Below the pieces are notes generated by a model. The model was not told the origin of the DNA. It ran no database searches and saw only the letters and a program-made list of their open reading frames with translations. A program made the translations under genes and the position numbers. This document shows positions 44,735 to 56,389 of a stretch of 64,000 nt of DNA, piece by piece. The number at the start of each line of letters is the position of its first letter. The first letter of the stretch is position 1. Origin of the DNA: Silene conica (taxonomy: Eukaryota; Streptophyta; Magnoliopsida; Caryophyllales; Caryophyllaceae); NCBI GenBank assembly GCA_029255685.2, contig CM055311.2, positions 56,255,048-56,319,047 of the forward strand. Reading direction: 5' to 3'.

Positions 44735-47545
44735 TAAAATAATATTTTAATAATTTAACTCGGAAGATTTTGATTTAATAAGTGAGATCCGTCTTAAGAA
44801 CCTCAAGTCCTTAAGACGAATACAAACTTGGCATCATTTAAATATCCGACTTAAGCATCCGTTCTATTTTATCCGACCCGTTTCATAATACGGAAAGGAC
44901 ACCTCATTGTACCCTACATATTTAATATGTCGACATCTTCATCCTTCAACATTTCATTTCCACTGTAAACTCTTTATCCTTAAAACCTCCATAAACCTCT
45001 CCTTCTTTTGAGAAATTCTTCATCATCCGTTCTTCAAATCGCAAAAGTAAGTACATTTTCGAAATCCTCGTTCAATTTCCAAGTCATCTATCACTTCGGT
45101 TTCTCATTTCCCCATTTCGAAAATCTGGCCTGTTTTGTACAAATTCCGTTTTTGGGTTCTTAAACCGGTTTTCTGTGTTTTCAGGCGAAGGACTTGACAA
45201 CCCGGACATTGATAGCTTCATACTCGAGGAAGATCTTTAGCCGGATTAGCTTGAGAGGTGACGATAATGAGAAACTCGACCTTTATGTGTATATTAGCAT
45301 ACTTGTTGTGATTTTTGTTTGGTTTCTGTTTTTGTTGATAAAGATTGATCAAGGGACTTAGTAACATGTTTAGGATGATGTTATTGTGAAGAATTCATGC
45401 TTGAATCGATTGTTATGTGTTCTTAAGCATATTTTCAGTTTTTCTCATTTTGCGACGGATACATGTTAAATTCATTTGAGGATTGTTATGGGACTTACTC
45501 GCTGATAGATTGGTAGTATTTGGCGTTTGATATTGTTGTTTAAACATCACATGAATCGTTGTGCAAGTTTTGGTGTCGATTGATTGAGTTTTGTTGAAGG
45601 CTGAAAGTTGCGATTTTCGTATCAGGCTCTCTGAGCCGGTCGACCGACCGGCCGCCGGCCGACCGGCTGGGAGAGCATATGTGTGTTTTTCGTATTTTTG
45701 GAAAAATGGCCTTGGACTGCCAGCCGGCCGACCGGCTGCCTGCCGACCGGCTGGAAGTCGTTGTATGTTGTGTATGTTTTACGAGAACATAAGTAGGATG
45801 GGAGCCCAGCCGGCAGACCGGCCGCCTGCCAGCCGGCTGGGAGTGTATATGGGGTGGTTTGCGAAATAGAGAAGGCTAGGGAATGGAGTCCCAGCCGGCC
45901 GACCGGCTGCCTGCCGACCGGCTGGGAGTCCTTTGTGATGTTCTCGGTTTTGAAAAGAAAGTCATAGGCTGAGGGACCACCAGCCGGCCGACCGGCTGCC
46001 TGCCGACCGGCTGGGGATCCCTGATGGCGGTTTCGAGTTGTTTTCGCGTGTAACTTTCAAGCGGTTAATCGGTTTTACTTGAAACTCGTTTTGTATACCC
46101 GTGACATATATTTGAGGTCCCCGGTGTACGGGCAACACTATGATTGGGTTCGGGAATGGAGTGAGGATAGAGACCCCCCGGTCGGGTAACCGAAAGGGAA
46201 ACCGGCTCTCCCTCGCCTTAGTTTCCGGGACCAATTAAGTGTTGATTAGTTGTTTAAGAAGTTAGAACTATAGGTTAGTTTCTACCTTTGGATGTAAGTG
46301 GTTACACTGGTTGTCGCGTGGTGGGATATGTGTTAAGTTCACCTCTGGACCCACTACGTGTTTATATGCCGCGTGACGGGATATGTGTTAAGCTCACCTC
46401 TGGACCCGTTACGTGTTTTGCTTGGGCGTGTCAGGATATGTGTTAAGCTCACCTCTGGACCTGACACGTGATCGGTTGTCGTACACGGGATATGTGTTAA
46501 GTTCACCTCTGGACCCGTTGTGCGGCGACTGCGTATTGGGATATGTGTTAAGTTCACCTCTGGACCCAATACATGTTTGTAGCATTGGGATATGTGTTAA
46601 GCTCACCTCTGGACCCTTTGCTTTTGGATGATTAGGGATATGTGTTAAGTTCACCTCTGGACCCTTTTCATGATTGTAAGTTTAGGGATATGTGTTAAGT
46701 TCACCTCTGGACCCTTTACTTGTTTGGATGTTGGGATATGTGTTAAGTTCACCTCTGGACCCGACATAGTGTAGTAATGGGATATGTGTTAAGTTCACCT
46801 CTGGACCCGTTGCTAGTGTTATGGATGTTTATCTGCTTGCCTTGATGATGGTACAGTGTCAGATATGCATGATGAGTAAATGATGTTTAATTGAGTTATG
46901 GTTTAATCATCCAAGGCATTGGATGACTCTTAGTTCAGTTTCATAAATAGTTGGATTGAAAGACCCCCCGACTGGGTAACCAGTAGGGAAACCGGCTCTC
47001 CTTCCTAATTGTTTATGAAGTTGGTTGAGAGCCGTGCATGGTAATTGCATGATTGTAAGAGATCAGATGATGAGTTGTTTATACTTCACATGTTGTTATA
47101 TGTTGGAGTATTCTGTATTGTTTTATATGTTACGTGTTGTCACAAAAGGTGGCTAGGAGAACTCTAGTCACTCCCCACTGATTGTGGCATACATGTTTTC
47201 ATGTATGTAGGTACATGCAGGTTGGAGCAGGGTTACGAGAGGGCTAGCGAGTGATGATCCTGTTGTCATCATATGACTTACCTTATATCGCCTAGCTAGA
47301 CTCTTAGACTTTCGTTACATTGTTTTTGGTGCCTGTAGGGATGTTCCATCCCAGGCTGATGTATACATTTGTTTTTGATACTTAGAACTGTTACTTATCT
47401 ATTTTTGGGTTTATTTCAGTTTCAGTTTCCGTTTCAGTTTAAGACTTCTCGCATGTTGTTCAGTTTGTTTTAAAAAGTTTTAAATTCCACTGCATTTTTG
47501 GCACTTTTGTGTGTTTATATTTCCGCTTTCGCGAGGGGTTTTACA
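44677..47545 (+). repeat. 3' LTR of Tekay-like copy B
   Basis: Same length and sub-parts as the 5' LTR: conserved block 45185-45275, GC hairpins 45625-46021, stem-loop array 46314-46820. A polypurine-like GAAGTTGGGGTGAT precedes it. Confidence 0.95.
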
Positions 47546-49127
47546 GTGTGGCACAAATTTCGATGTGATGATGTGGCATGTGGTCCATCGAAATAATGAG
47601 GTTTCAATGATAACGTGGAATGTAACTTGATGTACTACATTAAAAGTGACGTCGCGACACACATTTCGATGTGATGACGTGGCATGTGGTACGAGGTGAT
47701 GAGTTGGCGGTGCTGACCACTACAACACATCCCTTGCATTAATGACGCTTTTGTATTAACGCTTTTATAAAGCGTCGATTATAAAAACACCCTCCAATTT
47801 GTTTTTTTAAGAAAACCGTACCATATACTTCTAATTCATTAATAATTATAATTAATTAAAAGAAAGCCCACTAATACTTACCCATGAGCGCACGACTACA
47901 ATTGTTTCACCGCCAAAAATTTGCTTGCTCATCGTCTTTTACCCTAATTTACTAATTATCCTTTCACCGCTTCAATTTTCACATTTAATTTTCAATTTTC
48001 AATTTTCAATTTACGGATTTTCAATTCCAATTCTTCCACCAATTGCAATTTACGCGGATTTTCAATTGCAATTTTCAATTTACGGATTTTCAACTTACCC
48101 AGCGCACGACTTTAATTCTTCCACCAATCACTTTCAATCTGCCGTTTATTGCATATCATAGGTACGATTTTTCAATTACTTGTATGTTATTCATGATATT
48201 TTAATTGCGTTATGTTCTGAGTGTTTGTTGTTATCTCGAACATGACCATACTGGCTGTTGGTATGTTGTTTTACTGTTGTTATTGCTATTGCACGTCTCT
48301 GCGCTGCTAGCACTATTTCTGCCCCGTCGTCACTGTTGCGTATCATGTTGTTATTGCTGTCATAGCTGCTGCTACCGTAATGCTATTATTGCATTGTTGC
48401 TGCTGCTACCGTAATTCACGTAATTTCTCAGGGACTCCTAGGATTAGTAATATGTATGTTGTCTGTCAGTTATGGAGATCTTAGTTATCAGTGTTTTAGT
48501 CTAGTGTTATTTTAATGATGATTGTGGTGGTACCAATTCCAAGTCTTAATTAAATTGAAGTAGGATGTAATGACATTGTGGAGAGATTGTGGTGGTAATT
48601 TCATTCATCTGCCCTAATTATGATCGAGGAGAAAATAGATGCTCATTGCAGATTCTGATTTATTCTAGTTCAGAAATGGCCTTGCTATTTCGTGATTTAT
48701 GTCCGACTCCCCCTTTCAACAGTCTCCGATAGAAGTGTCAAGTTTTAGATTTTAAGGTGATGCATCACATGTTAGTGACTACTAGTTTTGAAGACTTGAA
48801 TTTTTTAAATTTGTCAAAAAAAAATCCACAATCAGGAAAATCAAATGCATGGTTGGTTCTGGATAGACAGCACTCTTATAACAGTTGTAGCATTCTACAT
48901 TTTGAGCAGGTTGATTACGGAAAAAGTATTTGAAGGATTTGAATAATTGAATAATTGATGTACTCACAGGTCTATTCAGGGAATCATTTTGTGAATAGTT
49001 TCATCATTACTGTAATTAGAAAAAGTTAAGGTTTATTGCATTGTTGCTGTTGCATGGTGTTTTTTCTATAGTAGGATATTGTGCTATATATGTTTAATCA
49101 ACATGGATGTGTTTTTTTTGTGTAGAC

Positions 49128-50963
49128 ATGGATACTAGTTGGATTACATTGCCGAACGACCATTCTAACTACATAGATGGTTGTTTGAAATTTATTGCGA
49201 TAGCTAAAGAAAGTCTTGTAAAAGGAAAAACAAAATGTCCTTGTAAAAATTGCAAATTACGTTATTGGTTGCCTCTTAGTGAAGTAGAGGGGCATATTTT
49301 GTTCAAAGGCTTTTATCAAAAGTATACAAATTGGATTTGGCATGGTAAAGGGGATGTTCTTGATCATATACGCGGTATTGATGTTGGTAGCACTAGTAAA
49401 GGGTCATTTGTAGGTCATGACGATATTAGTGGTCTGTTGGATGCAGCTAATTTGGGTAACATTTCGCAATTTTCTAATGGGGTTAATGATGAACTTTCTA
49501 ACTCACACACAGAAAATAATGATCTTCCTGATGTATCTATGGGATATAATTATTATGATGATTCAGATCATGATGAATCTCATAATCCTCCAAAAGTATA
49601 CAACTTAGAGGAAGAGGCAAAGTATAAAAGATTGTTTGAGGCCGCAAATGAAGAACTTTATGAAGGATGTCCAGCTTTTTCAAAATTGTCCTTCATTTTG
49701 CACTTGTTTCATATTAAGTGTATGTTTCACTGGTCTAATGATTCATTCGATACATTAATTGAACTTCTACTCAAAGCATTTCCCCAAATTAGAGACTTCC
49801 CTTCATCTTATTACGAAGGAAAAAAGTTAATCAATAACTTAGGCCTTGGATATGAAAAAATCCATGTATGTCCATTTAACTGTATGTTGTATTGGGGGGA
49901 ATTTTCCGAAAAGGAGGAGTGTCATAATTGCCACACATCAAGATGGAAAACAAACAATGGCAAAACTAAAAAAGGTGAAGGAGCTAAGGTGATGAGATAT
50001 TTCCCCCTTATTCCTAGACTTCAAAGAATATACAACTCACCAAAAACAGCAGAAGACATGAGATGGCATCATAAGGATCGTGTAAAAGAAGGAAAATTAA
50101 GACACCCGGCGGATGGTTTAGCTTGGGAACAATTTGATTCTCGTTATCCTGAATTTGCATCTGATCCTCGCAGTGTTAGGTTAGCATTAGCTACTGATGG
50201 GTTTAATCCATATCGTTTGATGAATACTACATACAGCACATGGCCTGTTATTCTAATACCCTACAACTTGCCACCTTGGTTGTGCATGAAACCATCATCA
50301 TTTATATTGTCATGCATAATTCCTGGAAAATCCAGTCCTGGTATTGATATCGATGTGTTTTTACAACCGCTACTTTATGAGTTGGAATTATTATGGAATG
50401 GTGTTGATGCTTTTGATGCTTACGAGGGGAAAGAATTTAAATTACGAGCATCTTTACATAGCACTATTAATGATTTTCCTGCGTATGCGATGTTATCGGG
50501 ATGGAGTACAATAGGCTATGATGCTTGCCCTCGCTGCACTCATTCAACAAACTCTGGTAGGTTTGGGGGTAAGATTTGTTATATTGGACATAGGCAATGG
50601 TTAGATGAAGACCATACTTATCGTTCTCAAGGAAGTTTGTTTGATGGGACTACAGAGTATGGTAATGCTCCAATATGTGCTAGCGGGTCTGATGTTTTGA
50701 GACAACAAGAAGGGATTGATTATATATATGGCAAGTATAAAAAACGTCGAAAGAGGAAAAGCAGAGCTAGAAAAGTAGGTGAGTCAATTAATGTCTTGAA
50801 TAACACTGAAGATGACAATAGTGATAATTTATGGAACAAAAAGAGTGTGTTTTTCAAGTTGCCTTTGGGAGCATAATCCTCTAAGACATAATTTAGATGT
50901 TATGCACATTGAGAAGAATGTGTGTGACAATATATTAGGTACACTTTTGGATATGGAAGGAAA
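49128..50963 (+). pseudogene. CACTA transposase, TNP2 family
   Basis: Start taken at ATG 49128 (MDTSWITLPNDHSNYIDG), just after a T-rich ...TGTGTAG that could be an intron acceptor. The N-terminal transposase-associated domain (residues about 1-75, CPCKNCKLRYWL and WIWHGK) is followed by the TNP2 domain: ILHLFHIKCMFHWSNDSFD, CPFNCMLYW, CHNCHTSRWK, YFPLIPRLQRIY, FNPYRLMNTTYSTWPV, CPRCTHST. The frame runs open to 50876, but just before that the sequence shifts: a second frame continues as HNPLRHNLDVMHIEKNVCDN to a stop near 50963. Most of the C-terminal third is missing, so it is non-functional. It would bind the subterminal repeats and cut the CACTA ends. Confidence 0.9.
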
Positions 50964-52330
50964 ATAAAGTGCTACAAAACAAGTATGATGAGAGTAATGT
51001 GTTATTGAAGAAAATGACGACACAGTTTGCTCAAATATTGGACGTCTTTAGTACTGGAAAAGCTACGACTGAATTTATACACATGGCAAAATCAGTTTTG
51101 AACATGAACATGGCCGGTACACAGGTATGTTTAATTTCTCTTTATGTTTAATTTCTCTTTTGTGTAAAAAGTGTATGCTTACGGGTGCAGGAAGTACTGG
51201 AAAAGATTAGTTCATAATCAGCTGATCATGGGTATCCCATGATTGTCCCCGCTGCGTCTTTAGTACTGGAAAAGCTAAGACTTACCCCGATCCCAGCTTG
51301 TGGCCATCTCTTTATGTTCACATTATTTAGCTAAAAACCATGCATTTTCAAGTCAAGTACAGTATTCAAGTTTAACATTAATTGCAAATTTCCTGATTTC
51401 AGCTTTCACATTTAAGAAACAACTTATTTGCATCTGTGTTTGACAGTACTAGCCAAATCCGAGTAACACGGAAGTGCTATTGAGTAGACTGACCTTTGGG
51501 AATTCATTCTTCAATAAGTCATTCCAAGTGTTTTTGTCCTTTTTCTGTCGTATGCTCAGTCTTTAGCTTTGGGGTTCATAGTGACATCTGGGCAAAACAA
51601 CTTATTTTTGTGCATTCATTTTGGACCGAGTAGAGTAATACTTAAGGGCGGGGCGGTTTATATGCATTTCCATGTGAGGAAATATTCAAAATTTGAAATT
51701 AATCGCCATATGATGTACCGTACGTATATATTTGGTGGTTAATTTTTCTTCTTGGATGGGTGTGTTTTGGAGTTTTGGGTATGTATGTATGTTTATTTAT
51801 AGATTGACATACATGTGAGTAGTCCGTACGTAGAAGTTCATATATTTAAATATGGTGAAATTTTTATGCTAGTCCGTATTATATTTTGTATTTTGTAGGT
51901 TTCAGATTTATCAGATGGTGATGACGATGCGCCTTGATATGTTGACTGAAGCTCTACAACGTTGAAAGTACTACCTAGCGACAAAGTTTTCCGGTCTCTA
52001 ATTATTTACGATTTTTTTAAGTATAGCTACTTACGATTTTTTATTACAACATTATGTTCGATTTTACTATCATTCGGATCCTTATGGAGTATTTTGATTT
52101 TGTCGTATCGTAGAGTACTACTTCATAATAGTTAAATTGTTAATGCTAGTGTTTCTGATGAATTCGATGTATTTTAGACGTATGACGATTATTTATAAAA
52201 GTACGTACGTGGGTACTTTTTTTATTGTATTCATGATTTAATTGAGTACTACTAGCAGAGATAGGTTTATGTACGATTTTATTTGGAAAAATCAAATTTT
52301 GAATATCAAATACCAAGAGTAACTAAGACG
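50964..52330 (+). other. 3' non-coding part of the CACTA element
   Basis: No further transposase motif is readable. AT-rich with short frames only; the subterminal array begins after about 52360. The 5' part (47800-49100) likewise has no gene, but has TTTTCAATTTACGGA-type short repeats near 47970-48100. Confidence 0.55.
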
Positions 52331-53404
52331 GTAATACTTAATATAGTGTGGCACGTTGACAATAAAAAGCATCGCTGAGATTGACAGTTTAAAGAGTCAA
52401 ACTATAGAAAATTGACGCTTAATTCTGTCTCATTAAGTGACACATAAAAGCATCAGTAGTTGCGAGAGACGCTTTAAAGCGTCACATTTGTTGACACATA
52501 GGAACGTCAATATGCACTTGAGACTCTTTTAAGCGTCGCCTTTGTTGACAAATAAGAGCGTCAATACACACTCTCGACATTTTTAAGCATCACCATTGTT
52601 GATACATAAAAGCGTCACTAATTACTAAAGACGCTCTAATATGTCACATTTGTTGACGAACAAAATTGTCGATAGTGGTTGAAGACACTTATTAGCGTCA
52701 CATTTGTTGACATTAAAAAGCGTCATTAAATAACGACGGCCCATAAATTGACGCTTTTTTAAAGCGTCGATAAAAATAAATATGACATTTAAAAGCGTCA
52801 CAAAACGCTTCAAAAAGCGTCATATTTGCGCGGTATGTGTTGTAGTGGACGTGGAATACAATTTGGCGTACTACGGTGAAAGTGACGGTGTGAAATACAC
52901 TTTGAGGTGATGACGTGGCATGTTGTTTGAGGAGATGACGTGACATACCGCATATATACATATTTCTCCTCAAAAATTTATAAGTCATCAATACCTATAT
53001 GATCTATTTTAAAAATGATATATTGTCTTGACCCAACGGTCAACCCGCTGCGGGTCGGGTTTTGACCCAGTGTTTATGGGTCAAAACGGGTTCGGGTATC
53101 TTTCGGGTTCGGGTTGAAAAACCCGGGTCATTTACGGGTTATTTACGGGTCGGTTTTCGGGTCGGGTCAGGTTTTGACAGGTCTACTCTCTACAAAGTAT
53201 GGAAGGCTATATATCCTTTGGTATCATGAATTTATCCGAAACTGGGATTTCTATTTAGTTTGACGGTTTATGTCGTTAATACCGTTAAATATATCTGAAG
53301 GGATACGGAAAAGTATTTTTCCCGGATCTGCCACTGGCTACAGATGAAATAATAACTCAATATAATTAAGGAAATGAAATAGAAAGGGTAAAATGGTAAA
53401 TCAT

Positions 53405-53475
53405 GCACATGATTGAGTAAATCATGTACATGATTTACTCAATCACTCAATCATGTAAATGATGAGTAGATCATA
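53405..53475. repeat. Imperfect palindrome, TGATTGAGTAAATCATG type
   Basis: GAGTAAATCATG at 53415-53426 faces CATGATTTACTC at 53429-53440 with almost no spacer. Further GATTGAGTAAATCATG copies follow to about 53500. Could form a cruciform or be MITE debris. The surrounding 53346-54400 is otherwise AT-rich with no gene seen. Confidence 0.6.
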
Positions 53476-54406
53476 TACTTGATTGAGTAAATCATGTATA
53501 TGAAAGAGCAATACCCTAAAATCTTGTACATGAAAGAGCAATACTTTAAAATTATAGTGTAATTAATTTAAATAAATTTATTTAATTACACTAAAATTCC
53601 TTGATTTCCGAATTATATATAGCATAAATTATCGGCATACATCAAATTAGTGGTTTATCTACTCCCCTAGTTTCGTTTTTTTATAAGGAATAGAATATCT
53701 AGTAGTGCTCCTCCTATCGTTGTTTTTAAGGAAAGTATTTAGTCATCCTCCTTTTGTTTTGTTTATGGTAAAGTACTTACCAGCGACAATTCCCATTGGA
53801 CTTTTATTATGAGAATGTTTCAAGTGGTAAGTATCTTAAGTTTTAAATAATAAAAGCACTTTTCTAAATTAATAGCGCACAACTAACTAACATCAAGTTG
53901 ATACACTACTCCCCTTTTAAAAAGGTTGATATAATTCATCCATCCGTTATCTCATGTTTCTTAATCTTGTTTTTGACAGTAAGCGCGAGAAATGAGAGAA
54001 TTATTATTAGGCTTAATCTGGTTAAATTAATTGAAAATGCAGCTGAAAGTTGCAAAAATTGATTAATACTATAAAACTAATTGAAAAATAAAAAGATAAC
54101 TAAATATTAAAAAATAATAGAGTAAAAATGATAGTGTTCTTTTGACAACTATAAATGATTATATTATACTATCGTTCATTACATTTTTTTTTTACACAAA
54201 AAAGGGATAAAAAAATCCATTCATTAAACTCTCGCCCAACGATATCTAACTCAAAAAGTAAATGTGCAAACTTACGAAACTGAAGTAGTAATGCCGCGTG
54301 TAGAATACATTTAGTTTACCTAGCTGCGGAAATACAAGTTCACAATCTATATGTCGGTTAAATCCTTCTGTTTTTCAATTGCTCTCTTATCATTTCACAT
54401 TAATTA

Positions 54407-54529
54407 GAGGTTGTTTGGTTGCCTTTTATAAACCCTTCCACCTCCATTTTTCTAACCAAACAATGGATTTTCCATCGCTTCAAATCACTGCCCTCCATTC
54501 CTTTCAAATCCTTCAATCCAAACACACCC
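54407..54529. mobile_element. Tourist-like MITE (PIF/Harbinger)
   Basis: 123 bp with inverted ends GAGGTTGTTTGGTT and, in reverse complement, GGGTGTGTTTGGATT. The TTA duplication lies at 54404-54406 and 54530-54532. Size, ends and duplication fit the Tourist group. No coding capacity. Confidence 0.75.
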
Positions 54530-54532
54530 TTA

Positions 54533-54880
54533 GTGACCATCGAAACTTGCATAGCCGCCATCAAAGCAGGTCTTGTAACACGATTAAGCAGCTGAGCCTC
54601 ATTCTTTGCATCCATATTCCCTACTGGCATGCTAGTACAATCATAGTTACACTCGGCCTGAGCCTACTCCACCGTATATTCTCAATACACCTCAAGTTAC
54701 TCATTTAACCAATGTCAGCATAACTAGTTCTCAACATTCCGTAACACTTCTTGACTGAATTGATGACATTCATAAAAAAGATGCATTTGATTTTGAGTAT
54801 GCAACTAACAAATACACCAGAGATCATCTGCATCAACTTGGAATTTACCCAATATGTCCTTCAATAACATCGATAATTGA
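54533..54880 (-). pseudogene. LINE ORF2 remnant (zinc-binding region)
   Basis: The minus strand reads DADDLWCICQLHTQNQMHLFYECHQFSQE, the C..C....H.F.EC pattern of the LINE RT zinc-binding domain, then degenerate sequence with stops to about 54540. There is no tail or duplication, so it is an old scrap. The Tourist-like MITE abuts its lower end. Confidence 0.5.
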
Positions 54881-54895
54881 TTCCAAATAAGCCAA

Positions 54896-55300
54896 TACTA
54901 CTACAAATATAGGCAATAACAACGTCCCTTTAACATCGCATATTGAAACGAATAGGAAATAACGTTGTTAATTAGATAAGTTTATTTTGGCAGAAATCAT
55001 TTAAAGGTAATAACAATGGTTCTCATGTTTTCCCATTGTTTTTACTAATAATAACGATTTAGTATGTAACCGTTGTCAATGTCTAAAGTATTAAGGTTAT
55101 AGTATTCAGAACCGTTGTTATAAATAAGTTCACTTTGGCGCAAATTAGTAAAAGGTAATAGCAACGGTTTGTATTTAATCCGTTGTTAATACTCATGACA
55201 ACGATTATTGTTTATAGAATTGTTATTACAAGTTAGTTATGACAACAATTATAATTTTATACCCGTTGTGAATATTTTAATTTTAATAAACCAAAAGACA
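54896..55300. mobile_element. CACTA-like terminus with AACAACGG-type subterminal repeats
   Basis: TACTACTACAAATATAGG at about 54896 resembles a CACTA end. About ten copies of (A)ACAACGGTT or its complement AACCGTTGT follow up to 55280. The matching end was not found and no transposase is present. 55300-56389 holds no gene, only AT-rich sequence and a short CTAATCCTAATCC-type run near 55840. Confidence 0.5.
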
Positions 55301-56389
55301 CTGAAATAACCTACAACACAAGCATCTGTATTCCTATCACTAGAATAATAAACACACAAACACTAGAATAATAGTTTGACTAATCCTCGTCAACAGCCAT
55401 CGTCGTCGCTCCCTTATCTCCATCACTCCCTTCATCGCCATAAATATCACTCGTTGTTGCTTCCTTTTCGTCGGTTCCATTTATATGAGGTATTTATATC
55501 CTAATAATACCTTGTTAATATTGTCTATGACGATTGAATTTTGATCTTTATTATCAAAGTTTGTGCTTGCATGTCTTTCTTTAGCCTACATTTAGGTAGA
55601 AATGATGTGGATGATGAGATTATTATGTTAGATTATCGTCTCTGGATTTTTAACATATTCGGGTTAGATTATTGTGTCTAGGTTTTAACATGATCTTGAT
55701 CGATGATGAGATTTTATTGTTGTTGATTATGTTGTTGATTATGCTCTGTTAGATTATTGCTGCTAATGAGATTATGTATTCCGCTCCCTTAATGCGATTA
55801 TTGATGTTGATGAGGTGTAGAGTTAAAATAGGATTAGGATTAGGATTAAATATTATTATTAAATCGGTTTTCTAATATGTGTTCTATGAGCACACTAGTA
55901 TACAATAAGAGATTAATAATTAGAGAAAGATTTACACAAATATAGCATAGAATTTGGTGTACAAACTACTTCTCTAGTTTATCAAATGATGGCATATCTC
56001 CTAGCTTAAATACTATGCAAAATAGTATGGCGATGACATATCTCCTAGGTTAACAAAGAAACTTTGCCACCCAAAAAACGTCCTTAGTCCTCAGATGGTT
56101 ATATGAGCAAGTATATATATTTGCTTTAGAAACTTTAGTTTGTAAATTAGATTGTTAATTAGCAAGTCCTTCTTTGAGTTTGAAGTTTTTATTGTCATTG
56201 TAATATATTTTTTTTTCTAAAACTGCCATTGTGAAATTTATTTTCTATAATTGGCTATCTATTATATAATTAACTTATTTAATTGTCATTACGCCTACAG
56301 AAAAATATGAAAAATTGGTGCCAATACTGGGTAGTCAAACAAGATGTAGATAGAGAACTCTTCCAAGCAGATTATTGATAACCGAGATT

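Larger units (their letters stand above)
37139..47545 (+). mobile_element. Full-length Tekay-like Ty3/gypsy element, copy B
   Basis: 10,407 bp between 5-bp duplications GTGTG (37134-37138 and 47546-47550), inserted in the hAT element. Two 2869-bp LTRs (37139-40007 and 44677-47545), primer site TGGTATCAGAGC (40010-40021), then gag, protease, RT, RNase H, integrase and a chromodomain-like C-terminus in the order of chromoviruses. By eye the LTRs differ at about 18 positions (near 0.6%), which suggests insertion within roughly the last few hundred thousand years. All parts are present, but the coding region is broken, with about three breaks. Confidence 0.95.
47718..52847 (+). mobile_element. 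CACTA (CMC-EnSpm) transposon with TNP2-type transposase
   Basis: 5130 bp with inverted ends CACTACAACACAT and ATGTGTTGTAGTG and 3-bp duplication GAC (47715-47717 and 52848-52850), inserted in the hAT element independently of Tekay copy B. Subterminal repeats are built on GACGCTTTT/AAAGCGTC, short near the left end (47745-47780) and dense at 52360-52830. The transposase gene runs on the plus strand from 49128. The second CACTA gene (TnpA-type) was not found. Ends look complete, the coding part decayed. Confidence 0.93.
36608..53185. mobile_element. Non-autonomous hAT element expanded by two nested insertions
   Basis: Ends TAGACCTGTCAAA (36608) and TTTTGACAGGTCTA (53172-53185) are inverted repeats, and the 8-bp duplication CTCTCTAC lies at 36600-36607 and 53186-53193, as in hAT transposons. 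Own sequence is about 1 kb: 36608-37138, 47551-47717 and 52851-53185. The rest is Tekay copy B and a CACTA. The subterminal parts are packed with CGGGTCGGGT, and the interior repeats GATGACGTGGCATGTGG-type units. No transposase. Confidence 0.88.

Noticed and set aside
48205-48414. Leucine-rich 69-codon frame in the CACTA 5' region
   Set aside because: GCTGCTGTT-type simple sequence; no start context or domain.
54379-54708. 109-codon plus-strand frame
   Set aside because: Runs through the Tourist-like MITE and antisense LINE remnant.
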